From Fidelibacterota bacterium (GTDB lineage: Bacteria; Fidelibacterota; UBA2242), in the NCBI GenBank assembly GCA_023229045.1, contig JALOAB010000152.1, positions 1-5,611 of the forward strand: a stretch of DNA of 5,611 nt. Direction: 5' to 3'. Both the position numbers and the translations under genes were made by a program. The notes below the pieces were generated by a model that saw only the letters and a program-made list of their open reading frames with translations, made no database searches and was not told the origin of the DNA. Shown in pieces: positions 1-5,611 of this stretch (its first letter is position 1; every line of letters begins with the position of its first letter).

Positions 1-34
1 TCTTCCGTATTAACTCGACTTCTTCTTTTTCCAT
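1..34 (-). CDS. Start of an unidentified CDS, cut by the left edge
   Basis: An ATG at 34-32 on the minus strand opens a frame of 11 codons (MEKEEVELIRK) that reaches the window edge without a stop. Upstream, the minus strand carries GGGAG ten bases before the ATG, a usable though not perfect ribosome binding site. It lies 57 nt after the stop of the protease gene and on the same strand as everything else here, which fits a continuing gene run. The charged N-terminus shows no signal peptide. Too little is present to name a family. A chance start codon cannot be excluded. Confidence 0.5.
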   Translation of the reverse strand, partial: MEKEEVELIRK

Positions 35-42
35 ACTTTGAC

Positions 43-72
43 ATCTCCCTGCCTTAGACAGGCATCTGAGAT
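43..72 (-). repeat. Inverted repeat (two-part hairpin) between the protease and the next gene
   Basis: On the plus strand TGCCT (50-54) and AGGCA (60-64) form a perfect 5-bp stem with a 5-base loop. An outer 5-bp stem, ATCTC (43-47) with GAGAT (68-72), encloses it across a small 2x3 internal loop. There is no T-tract on the minus strand after the stem, so it is not a textbook intrinsic terminator. The left arm includes the GGGAG that would serve as ribosome binding site for the gene starting at 34. It could be a weak terminator, a transcript 3' end stabiliser or a translational control hairpin; the sequence alone does not decide. Confidence 0.4.
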
Positions 73-91
73 AAAGGTTGTCAGTTAATGT

Positions 92-1858
92 CTAATGCAT
101 CACCACGAATTTAGCCGTTTTTAAATAATCCGGACTCTGTAATCGCACAATATAGATACCAGAAGAAGCCTTTGCGCCGGATTGATTTTTCAAATCCCAC
201 GACACAATTTCCTTTTGACCGCCGTAACCGCTTGACAGCGTTTTCTCAAAAACGATTCGACCGCTGAGATTGTAGACTTGCAGGCGCGACGACGCGGTTG
301 GCGGCGTGGCATTTTGCCAGATAAAGTAAAAATTTATCGTGCTATTGGCCGGATTGGGATAGGCCAGAATTTTTTCGACCGAGAGTTTCGCCTTTGGAAA
401 TCCCGTCGGTTCATATTTGACAATACTCTGATAGACATCGGGAATGCCCCAGCCATAAAATCGATCGGGATGGTCGATGCGGTCGGCATAGCGCTTCAAT
501 TCAGTGATAATTTCTGCCGGAGTAAGTTCCGGCTGGCTTTCCAGTATTAAAGCGGCGGCACCGGCAATCAGCGGTGTCGCTAAAGAAGTTCCGTTGCCAG
601 TGCGATAGGCTCCTTGATAATTATTAGCAGAATATGTTCCAACTCCCCTGGCACACAGATCCGGCTTGATACGGCCGTCGTACGTCGGGCCGTGCGAGCT
701 GAATGGCGCAATTATTCCCTGGGCGTCTACCGCGCCGACCGTCAGGGCGCCGAATGCATCTCCAGGAGTCAGTAAGCCGCCGTCATCGAAATTACTAGCA
801 TCATTACCGGCACAACAGACGAAAAGAATCCCACGCTCGAAAGCCCAATTAACCGCTTTGGTTGTTACTGTAGTCTGACCATCGATCTGTTCGTACGAAT
901 ACTCAAAATAATTTTCCTCTCTGCCAAAATCTCTGTATCCTAGCGAAACTGAGACTATATCTGCGCCCCAGTAATCACACCACTCTACAGCGGCGACAAA
1001 ATCATCCTCTTCGCGCCTGATTTCCTTATCAAGGCGTTCGGTTTTAGCCAGCAAAAACTCAGCGTTGTAGGCCGCGCCGATATAAGCCGGCGGATTATAT
1101 CCTCCGACTATGCTCCAGACCGCAGTTCCATGCTCGCTCTGCAGACCATTAGTAGTAGTATCCGAGGATTCCTCATCGCCGACATTTGCATCATCATTGA
1201 TAAAGTCGTATTCGGCTATCAGGCGGCCGGATGAAATGATATCGCCAAAAACTTCATGCTCTTTTAAAAAACCTGTGTCGATAAATCCGATCCGCACGCC
1301 GGCGCCCGTAAAACCCAGGGCTTGTGCGGCGGGAATATTAAGCTGTTCGAGCTGGGCCTCATAAGCGGCGGTAGTTTTTGCCATTTTTATTTTTGAATTA
1401 TCTTCTGTTTTCAATAAATCGGGTGGTTTGCCGAAATAACTTTCGACCAACTCAATTCTTCCAACAATCGGCAATGATGCGAGTCGCTTCAGATTCATCA
1501 AGTCTATCTCGGCGCTAAATGCCCTCAAAAGCCGGGAGTAATGGCGCAATCGGACGACGCTAGTTTCTATCATTTTTCGCAGTTCTTCAGTCGGAATAAG
1601 ATCATCACCCGATTTGTTAGTAAGTATCCCGTTTTTTGCCAGGCGTTGTTGAGTTTTTTTAGGCATCTCGATTGTTTCAAAATATTTCGCATACTCCGAT
1701 TCGTCGCTTAAATAAATCCAGACGGGCAGAATTTTTTTGCTAATAAAATCGGTTTTCGATACCGGTCGCCCGGCCTGTAAACCGATCGGAATGCATAATA
1801 AAAAATAACAACTAGCTCTAATCAATAACAGTTTTCGAATCCGCCCCCAATTCTTCAT
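92..1858 (-). CDS. Secreted subtilisin-like serine protease (S8 family) with T9SS type A C-terminal sorting domain
   Basis: Predicted 588-residue extracellular or surface endopeptidase. Residues 1-29 form a signal peptide: basic MKNWGRIRK, a hydrophobic core, then an LQA cleavage site. Residues 30-145 look like an inhibitory, chaperone-like propeptide. The S8 domain follows (about 165-480) with a complete catalytic triad: Asp194 in FIDTG, His243 in EHGTAV and Ser425 in GTSLATP. The oxyanion Asn352 sits in CAGNDAS. The last 95 or so residues start with ILAYPNPANSTINFYF, contain VYNLSGRIVFEK and SSGIYIVRL, and end KFVVMH; this is the pattern of T9SS type A (Por secretion) tails, normally removed after export. 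The frame stays open upstream to 2104, but that stretch overlaps the PNP-like gene and precedes the signal peptide, so the ATG at 1858 is preferred. Its ribosome binding site is poor. Substrate unknown; probably nutrient proteolysis or surface processing. Confidence 0.92.
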   Translation of the reverse strand: MKNWGRIRKLLLIRASCYFLLCIPIGLQAGRPVSKTDFISKKILPVWIYLSDESEYAKYFETIEMPKKTQQRLAKNGILTNKSGDDLIPTEELRKMIETSVVRLRHYSRLLRAFSAEIDLMNLKRLASLPIVGRIELVESYFGKPPDLLKTEDNSKIKMAKTTAAYEAQLEQLNIPAAQALGFTGAGVRIGFIDTGFLKEHEVFGDIISSGRLIAEYDFINDDANVGDEESSDTTTNGLQSEHGTAVWSIVGGYNPPAYIGAAYNAEFLLAKTERLDKEIRREEDDFVAAVEWCDYWGADIVSVSLGYRDFGREENYFEYSYEQIDGQTTVTTKAVNWAFERGILFVCCAGNDASNFDDGGLLTPGDAFGALTVGAVDAQGIIAPFSSHGPTYDGRIKPDLCARGVGTYSANNYQGAYRTGNGTSLATPLIAGAAALILESQPELTPAEIITELKRYADRIDHPDRFYGWGIPDVYQSIVKYEPTGFPKAKLSVEKILAYPNPANSTINFYFIWQNATPPTASSRLQVYNLSGRIVFEKTLSSGYGGQKEIVSWDLKNQSGAKASSGIYIVRLQSPDYLKTAKFVVMH

Positions 1859-1937
1859 TACGGTCAGAAATCTATTAAAATACAACGATATAAAAAATGA
1901 TAGCCTTTCGCAAGCACCAGGAGTTTTTAAAAAATTG
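1859..1937 (-). promoter_or_regulatory. 79-nt spacer before the protease, with a possible weak sigma70-type promoter
   Basis: Read on the minus strand, TTGCGA (1913-1908) and TATCGT (1890-1885) match the -35 and -10 consensus at 4 of 6 positions each, with a 17-base spacer. This would start transcription about 20 nt before the ATG at 1858. An imperfect stem (GCTT/AAGGC) followed by a run of six T lies in the same place and could instead be a weak terminator for the upstream unit. The spacer is AT-rich, so chance matches are likely. It is the only sizeable break in the gene run, which makes it the natural place for an operon boundary. Confidence 0.25.
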
Positions 1938-2534
1938 TTATCTCTCGATGTTTGTAATAAGGTTTTTGAGCTGGTCAAAGTTAAGGTTTTTAAATAGGAT
2001 AAGTCCGGCGCACCGACATCCGGCGTGTTTAGCGGTGATAGCGCCACTGAACACATCCCGGGAAAGTGCCGCGATTTTATTCTGGGATAAAATCTTTCTT
2101 TCAAGGGTGGTTGCGCCCTCTATATTTACCGGCACTAGAAGGACTCCGCTTTGAAAAACCAGGCCCGTTTTCTTGCCGGCTTTAAGTAACTTATTGACCA
2201 TTTCGACGCTATATAGTCCTGACATATCGGGAAAACGCGTCCCAAATTTATCGTCATTCTGGCCGACCAGTGGATTTTGCCCGGAAACATTGATCTGATC
2301 GGTCACAACAACCGCGTCCCATTTTTCGGATAATTGGGTTGGGCGTCCGCGACCAATCATCAAGATGGCATTAGCACCTTTAATAATCGCCGTACGAACG
2401 GCATCGCGCCAGGCGCCGATCGGAGCTCCGTCGTTCAATAAGTATGTCTTAAATTTCAACTTATCGCTTGATACTTCCGGGCAAACTGCCTTATTTATTA
2501 CGAGCGCATAGTTGGTTTCATTTTGTGATTTCAT
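1938..2534 (-). CDS. Short, degenerate purine nucleoside phosphorylase-like protein (probable pseudoenzyme)
   Basis: The 198-residue protein is clearly related to trimeric PNPs (PNP/UDP family), which usually have about 260-290 residues. Residues 78-105 carry the hallmark TDQINVSGQNPLVG and DDKFGTRFPDMS. Aligned by eye to human PNP, Glu139, Ser158 and Asn183 match Glu201, Ser220 and Asn243, so the purine-binding pair is kept. About 55 N-terminal residues are missing, including the GSGLG phosphate loop (Ser33) and His64. The GRxHxYEG motif has become TYLLNDG, so Arg84 and His86 are lost. The NAAGG motif reads GRGRP. The C-terminus is about 30 residues short. Phosphorolysis therefore looks unlikely; purine binding or sensing is possible. 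The ATG at 2534 lies one base after the divIVA stop, with AAAGG eight bases upstream, and is preferred over 2573, which would run through the divIVA 3' end. The intact frame argues against a recent pseudogene. Confidence 0.72.
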   Translation of the reverse strand: MKSQNETNYALVINKAVCPEVSSDKLKFKTYLLNDGAPIGAWRDAVRTAIIKGANAILMIGRGRPTQLSEKWDAVVVTDQINVSGQNPLVGQNDDKFGTRFPDMSGLYSVEMVNKLLKAGKKTGLVFQSGVLLVPVNIEGATTLERKILSQNKIAALSRDVFSGAITAKHAGCRCAGLILFKNLNFDQLKNLITNIER

Positions 2535-2535
2535 T

Positions 2536-2985
2536 TTATTTGCCTTTTTCGTCTGGTAAATCAATATCGTCAACCTCTTCTTCTGACCAGTCCTGGGTAT
2601 CTTCGAGTAGGGCGAGCAGTTCAGACTGGTTTTGCAGGGCGCTTCGCAGACGCTGGATAATTTTCTCGAGCTTTAGGTTCAGCCGATCAATCGATTCTTG
2701 GGTTTGCTTCTTTTTATTTTCTGCATTGGCGACAACTTCAGTGGCGATTGACTCGGCGTCCATGATGATGCCGGCAGCACGATCGCGGGCTTCTTTCAAA
2801 ATTTTATCCCGCCCCCGGCGAGTTTGGTCAAATTCAGCTACGAGCGCTTCCATTTTCGCCAATTTTTCTTCCATTTGTTCAAATTCATCAGCCAGCATCT
2901 CCGTAAAATACTTGACCTCAACCGGATCATAGCCACGAAAAATTTTACGGAATTTACGATCACGGATTTCGTTGGTTTTTATCAT
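2536..2985 (-). CDS. divIVA: Short DivIVA-domain coiled-coil protein
   Basis: The 149-residue cytoplasmic protein of the DivIVA/GpsB family forms coiled-coil oligomers at curved membrane, such as poles and division septa, and recruits partners there. The N-terminal domain is diagnostic: NEIRDRKFRKIFRGYDPVEV at residues 5-24, with Phe16 and Arg17 matching the Phe17-Arg18 membrane-insertion pair of Bacillus subtilis DivIVA. Residues 25-125 are charged heptad-type sequence without proline, predicted coiled coil. The tail from 126 is acidic (EEEVDDIDLPDE). Compared with B. subtilis DivIVA (about 164 residues) it lacks roughly 18 residues at the start of the second coiled coil, where TLNKSILVAQEAA normally lies. 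Its ATG overlaps the yggS stop as ATGA, so translation is probably coupled; there is no strong ribosome binding site. The family call is secure; the partner and the cellular role (division, polarity or wall growth) are inferred. Confidence 0.88.
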   Translation of the reverse strand: MIKTNEIRDRKFRKIFRGYDPVEVKYFTEMLADEFEQMEEKLAKMEALVAEFDQTRRGRDKILKEARDRAAGIIMDAESIATEVVANAENKKKQTQESIDRLNLKLEKIIQRLRSALQNQSELLALLEDTQDWSEEEVDDIDLPDEKGK

Positions 2986-3689
2986 TGAGCTGTTCTTTCT
3001 GCGAAAATCCCGCGGCCAATGCGCACCATATTTGACCCTTCCTCAACGGCAATGTCATAGTCGTCAGTCATTCCCATTGATATTATGTTGAAGTTTCTCT
3101 GAAACATTCCGCTCAACGAAATTTTTTCAAAATACTGCCGCAAGGTTATGAAGGCTTTTCTGATCAGTTTCTTATCAGTTGTCAGCGGCCCGATGGTCAT
3201 TAAACCTCTTAAAGTGATTTCGGGAAGGGCGGCGATTTTTTCAGCAATCGAGACCAGGTTAATGGGTTGCACGCCCGATTTAGTGGCTTCGCTTGAGACG
3301 TTGACTTCGAGCAAAATTTCAATGTGCTTATCGGTTTCGTAGCCGATGCGAGCTAGCTTGCAGGCTAGTTCAAGTGAGTCCACCGATTGGATCATAGCAA
3401 AGTTTTCCGCCGCCTTGCGGGCTTTGTTGCTCTGGAGGTGACCGATCATATGCCAGGTTATTTCCTCGCAATCTTTCAATGCCGCAATTTTGGGAATGGC
3501 TTCTTGAATTCGGTTTTCGCCAAATATTCTAAGCCCGACCTGATATGCCTGGCGTATTACCGATTCGGGGACGTTTTTTGTAACAGCGATTATTTCTATT
3601 TCGGAGGATTTCCGACCGGACTTTTCAGCCGCACGGGTGATGCGCTCCATGATTTCCAGCAGGTTGTTTCGAATTGTTTGCTGATTCAA
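2982..3689 (-). CDS. yggS: YggS/YlmE/PROSC-family pyridoxal phosphate homeostasis protein
   Basis: The 235-residue cytoplasmic protein is a single TIM-barrel of the alanine-racemase fold that binds PLP but has no known enzymatic turnover. Family members buffer PLP and affect amino- and keto-acid balance. The PLP lysine is Lys38 in AVTKNV. Further family motifs are FGENRIQEA (from 56), WHMIGHLQSNK (79-89), GLMTIGP, SMGMTDD (204-210) and the phosphate-binding GSNMVRIGRGIF (218-229). Length is normal. The start is a TTG: two in-frame TTGs lie at 3695 and 3689, and the perfect AAGGAGGA at 3703-3696 leaves one base before the first but seven before the second, so 3689 is chosen. It begins 24 nt after gyrA stops and overlaps divIVA by 4 nt. 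In Gram-positive bacteria the orthologue ylmE sits in the ylm-divIVA division cluster, which this arrangement echoes. Confidence 0.94.
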   Translation of the reverse strand: MNQQTIRNNLLEIMERITRAAEKSGRKSSEIEIIAVTKNVPESVIRQAYQVGLRIFGENRIQEAIPKIAALKDCEEITWHMIGHLQSNKARKAAENFAMIQSVDSLELACKLARIGYETDKHIEILLEVNVSSEATKSGVQPINLVSIAEKIAALPEITLRGLMTIGPLTTDKKLIRKAFITLRQYFEKISLSGMFQRNFNIISMGMTDDYDIAVEEGSNMVRIGRGIFAERTAQ

Positions 3690-3695
3690 AAGCAA

Positions 3696-3703
3696 TCCTC
3701 CTT
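3696..3703 (-). promoter_or_regulatory. Strong Shine-Dalgarno site that fixes the yggS TTG start
   Basis: The minus strand reads AAGGAGGA, a near-perfect anti-16S match, inside the 24-nt gyrA-yggS spacer. Counting from GGAGG, seven bases separate it from the TTG at 3689 and only one from the TTG at 3695. No in-frame ATG is available until Met16, well inside the conserved domain. The strong site probably compensates for the weak start codon. It also shows that the host uses Shine-Dalgarno initiation at least for some genes. Confidence 0.85.
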
Positions 3704-3713
3704 CCGCTGATAT

Positions 3714-5611
3714 TCATTCGGAGTCGTTCGGTTCTTCGGTATTTAACAGTGGCAATTCGTCGCTCTCTGATTCATCACCATTGCCATTATTCTTATCTTC
3801 CGATTCGACCACCCTGGTCACCGCTGAAATAAGATCGCCTTCATCCAGCCGGATCAGGCGAACGCCCTGGGTATTACGGCTAATCGTACGGATCGTAGAA
3901 ACCGGCTGGCGGATCAGTACGCCTTTGGTGGTAATTATCATCAGATCGTCGGTATCAACGACTTCGCGCAGGGCAACCATCCGACCGTTGCGGACAGAAG
4001 TTTTTAGGGTAATTACGCCTTTTCCGCCGCGTCGGATAACCGGATAATCTTTAATATCACTGCGCTTACCATATCCGTTTTCGGCAACCGCCAGGATCGT
4101 ACCGCTTTCATTATGTACGGTAACTACGCCGACGACCCGATCGTCTTTGCCGCTCAGCCGAACGCCCCTAACACCAGAGGCAGTACGCCCCATGGCGCGC
4201 ACATCCGTTTCGTGGAAGCGGATTGATTTACCATAATTAGTTCCAAGGATAATATCCTGACTACCATTTGTAATCTGGGCGTCGAGCAAGTCATCGTCTT
4301 CGCGAATATTAATGGCGCGTATTCCCGGCTTGCGTGGATTACCGAAGTCGGAAAGAACCGTTTTTTTGATTATACCATTACGCGTTACCATCAGGATAAA
4401 GTGCTGATCGTCAAACTCCTTGACCCCCAGAACCGCCCGCACTTCTTCACCCGGCTGAGTATTGATCAAATTAACGATTGCGCGACCGCGAGTGCCCTTA
4501 CCGGCGCGAGGAATTTCATGAACCTTTAGCCAATAACAGCGCCCATTATTCATAAAAACCAGAAGATAGTCGTGAGTATTGGCAATAAACAAATTGCGGA
4601 CGAAGTCATCGTCCTTGGCCTGCGCCCCCATACTGCCGCGACCGCCGCGATTCTGGCGCCGGGATGCATCGACCGGAAAGCGCTTGATAAAGCCATTATG
4701 GGTAATAGTAATAACCATATCTTCTTCGGCAATCATGTCTTCTACCGAGAATTCGCCTTCGTCGGCAATTATCTGCGTACGCCGCTGGTCGCCATATTTT
4801 TCTTTTACTTCGGACAGCTCATTTTTGACAATCAGCATCTGTTCGCCAACGTTATCCAAAATAAATTTTAATCGTTCAATGAGCTTCAGGGTTTCTTTGT
4901 ATTCCTCCACGATTTTATCGACTTCCAGGCCGGTCAGTTTCTGTAAACGCATATCCAGAATGGCCTGGGCCTGACGCTCGGAGAAGCGAAAGCGGGTAAT
5001 TAAATTATTCTTGGCGTCTTCGGGCAACTTCGAGGCGCGAATTATCGCAATCACCTCATCAATATTGTCCAGGGCGATTTTCAAGCCCTCGAGAATATGC
5101 GCTTTCTCCTCGGCCTGTTTCAGGTCAAACCTTGTCCGCTTGATGATAATCTCATGTCTGAAATCGATAAAATGTTGCAGGGTTTCTCTCAAAGACAACT
5201 GTCGCGGCACACCGTTTACCAGCGCCAACATATTAATACCAAAACTTTCCTGCAGTTGGGTGTGGCTGTAGAGCTGATTAAGGATAACCTCGGCGTAGGC
5301 ATCGCGCCGCAATTCAATGACAATCCGGATGCCTTCCTTGTCAGATTCATCCCTTAAATCTGTAATGCCATCTATAACTTTTTCGCGTACCAGGTTGGCG
5401 ACTTTTTCGATCAAATTGGATTTGTTCACCTGATAGGGAATCTCAGTGATGATGATGCTTTCCTTGCCGGACTTACTGGTTTCAACAAACGCCTGGGCGC
5501 GCATTCTTATCACGCCCCGACCGGTTTCATAGGCTTTCCGTATTTCACCCTTGCCAAGTATGAAAGCGCCGGTTGGGAAATCCGGTCCCGGAACATACTG
5601 CATTAATTCAT
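3714..5611 (-). CDS. gyrA: DNA gyrase subunit A, C-terminal two thirds or more (5' end outside the window)
   Basis: Subunit A of the GyrA2B2 enzyme, which cuts, passes and religates DNA to introduce negative supercoils. About 631 residues are visible; the frame is open to the right edge and roughly 230 N-terminal residues are missing, including the catalytic tyrosine and the quinolone-resistance region. Numbering from the Met at 5603: YVPGPDFPTG (3-12) and EIPYQVNKSNLIEKV (54-68) belong to the breakage-reunion core, and 150-290 cover the coiled coil with QAQAILDMRLQKLTGLE. From about 300 the beta-pinwheel begins. The canonical GyrA box is QNRGGRG (317-323), which supports gyrase rather than topoisomerase IV ParC. 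SIRFHETDVRAMGRTASGVRG and SRNTQGVRLIRL are typical later blades. The tail from about 600 is acidic (ESESDE, NTEEPNDSE), as in gyrases where it tunes DNA wrapping. It lacks the insertion found in the enterobacterial core. It is the first visible gene of the probable operon with yggS and divIVA. Confidence 0.97.
   Translation of the reverse strand, partial: ELMQYVPGPDFPTGAFILGKGEIRKAYETGRGVIRMRAQAFVETSKSGKESIIITEIPYQVNKSNLIEKVANLVREKVIDGITDLRDESDKEGIRIVIELRRDAYAEVILNQLYSHTQLQESFGINMLALVNGVPRQLSLRETLQHFIDFRHEIIIKRTRFDLKQAEEKAHILEGLKIALDNIDEVIAIIRASKLPEDAKNNLITRFRFSERQAQAILDMRLQKLTGLEVDKIVEEYKETLKLIERLKFILDNVGEQMLIVKNELSEVKEKYGDQRRTQIIADEGEFSVEDMIAEEDMVITITHNGFIKRFPVDASRRQNRGGRGSMGAQAKDDDFVRNLFIANTHDYLLVFMNNGRCYWLKVHEIPRAGKGTRGRAIVNLINTQPGEEVRAVLGVKEFDDQHFILMVTRNGIIKKTVLSDFGNPRKPGIRAINIREDDDLLDAQITNGSQDIILGTNYGKSIRFHETDVRAMGRTASGVRGVRLSGKDDRVVGVVTVHNESGTILAVAENGYGKRSDIKDYPVIRRGGKGVITLKTSVRNGRMVALREVVDTDDLMIITTKGVLIRQPVSTIRTISRNTQGVRLIRLDEGDLISAVTRVVESEDKNNGNGDESESDELPLLNTEEPNDSE
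4635..4655 (-). other. GyrA box (QNRGGRG) coding segment
   Basis: Seven codons for QNRGGRG in the first blade of the GyrA C-terminal pinwheel. The consensus is QRRGGKG; one position differs (Asn for Arg), and the second change, Arg for Lys, keeps the charge. This motif is required in gyrase for wrapping DNA and hence for negative supercoiling; it is degenerate or absent in ParC. Its presence separates this gene from the paralogue. Confidence 0.85.

Noticed and set aside
1147..1159. Short trinucleotide run (TAGTAGTAG) in the protease gene
   Set aside because: Only three threonine codons in a surface-loop-like acidic segment; too short to be a phase-variable repeat, and a multiple of three would not shift the frame.
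1780..1800. Possible lipoprotein signal in the protease (Cys22 after FLL)
   Set aside because: The residue before the cysteine is leucine, not glycine, alanine or serine, and a standard LQA signal peptidase I site follows; T9SS cargo normally uses the latter.
1859..2104. An 82-residue N-terminal extension of the protease reading frame
   Set aside because: It overlaps the end of the PNP-like gene in another frame, has no domain-like content, and would bury a good signal peptide that begins at the ATG at 1858.
2535..2573. An earlier ATG (2573) for the PNP-like gene
   Set aside because: The 13 extra codons lie out of frame over the intact acidic C-terminus of DivIVA; the ATG at 2534 has a better-placed AAAGG and a 1-nt gap.
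2468..2932. Plus-strand open frame of 154 codons, very rich in serine
   Set aside because: It is the antisense image of divIVA; the serine excess comes from reading coiled-coil codons backwards. No motif and no ribosome binding site.
4572..4974. Overlapping plus-strand open frames opposite gyrA, and a minus-strand frame at 4550-4732
   Set aside because: All lie within the strongly conserved gyrA coding sequence in other frames and show no recognisable protein features.

Overview
The window is a run of co-directional genes, all on the minus strand, so it reads from right to left. In transcription order it holds: the C-terminal two thirds or so of gyrA (cut by the right edge); a YggS/YlmE-type PLP-binding protein with a TTG start; a short DivIVA-domain protein; a short, degenerate relative of purine nucleoside phosphorylase (PNP); a secreted subtilisin-like (S8) protease with a C-terminal type IX secretion (T9SS) sorting domain; and probably the first 11 codons of another gene running off the left edge. 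No tRNA, rRNA, CRISPR array, insertion sequence or integrase is visible. No non-coding stretch exceeds 100 bases.

GyrA to the PNP-like gene look like one transcription unit: the spacers are 24 nt, a 4-nt ATGA overlap, and 1 nt. The first gene is housekeeping (DNA supercoiling), the second handles PLP homeostasis, and the third is a membrane-curvature or polarity coiled-coil protein. The pairing of yggS (ylmE) with divIVA resembles the ylm-divIVA cell-division cluster of Gram-positive bacteria, but sepF, ylmG and ylmH are absent. The protease follows after 79 nt, possibly with its own weak promoter, and is functionally separate.

The organism is probably an uncultivated or poorly described diderm of the FCB-like part of the tree. 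The T9SS type A tail points to the Bacteroidota/FCB neighbourhood. DivIVA and a strong Shine-Dalgarno (AAGGAGGA) are both unusual for true Bacteroidota, so a lineage such as Zixibacteria or a similar candidate phylum is a reasonable guess, not a demonstrated assignment. Base composition is moderate.

The most interesting item is the PNP-like protein. By eye alignment to human PNP, the residues equivalent to the purine-binding Glu201 and Asn243 are kept, with exact or near-exact spacing. The phosphate-binding loop is missing and Arg84, His86 and the NAAG motif are replaced. It looks like a purine-binding pseudoenzyme or a gene being lost. I see no convincing new multi-gene system in this window.
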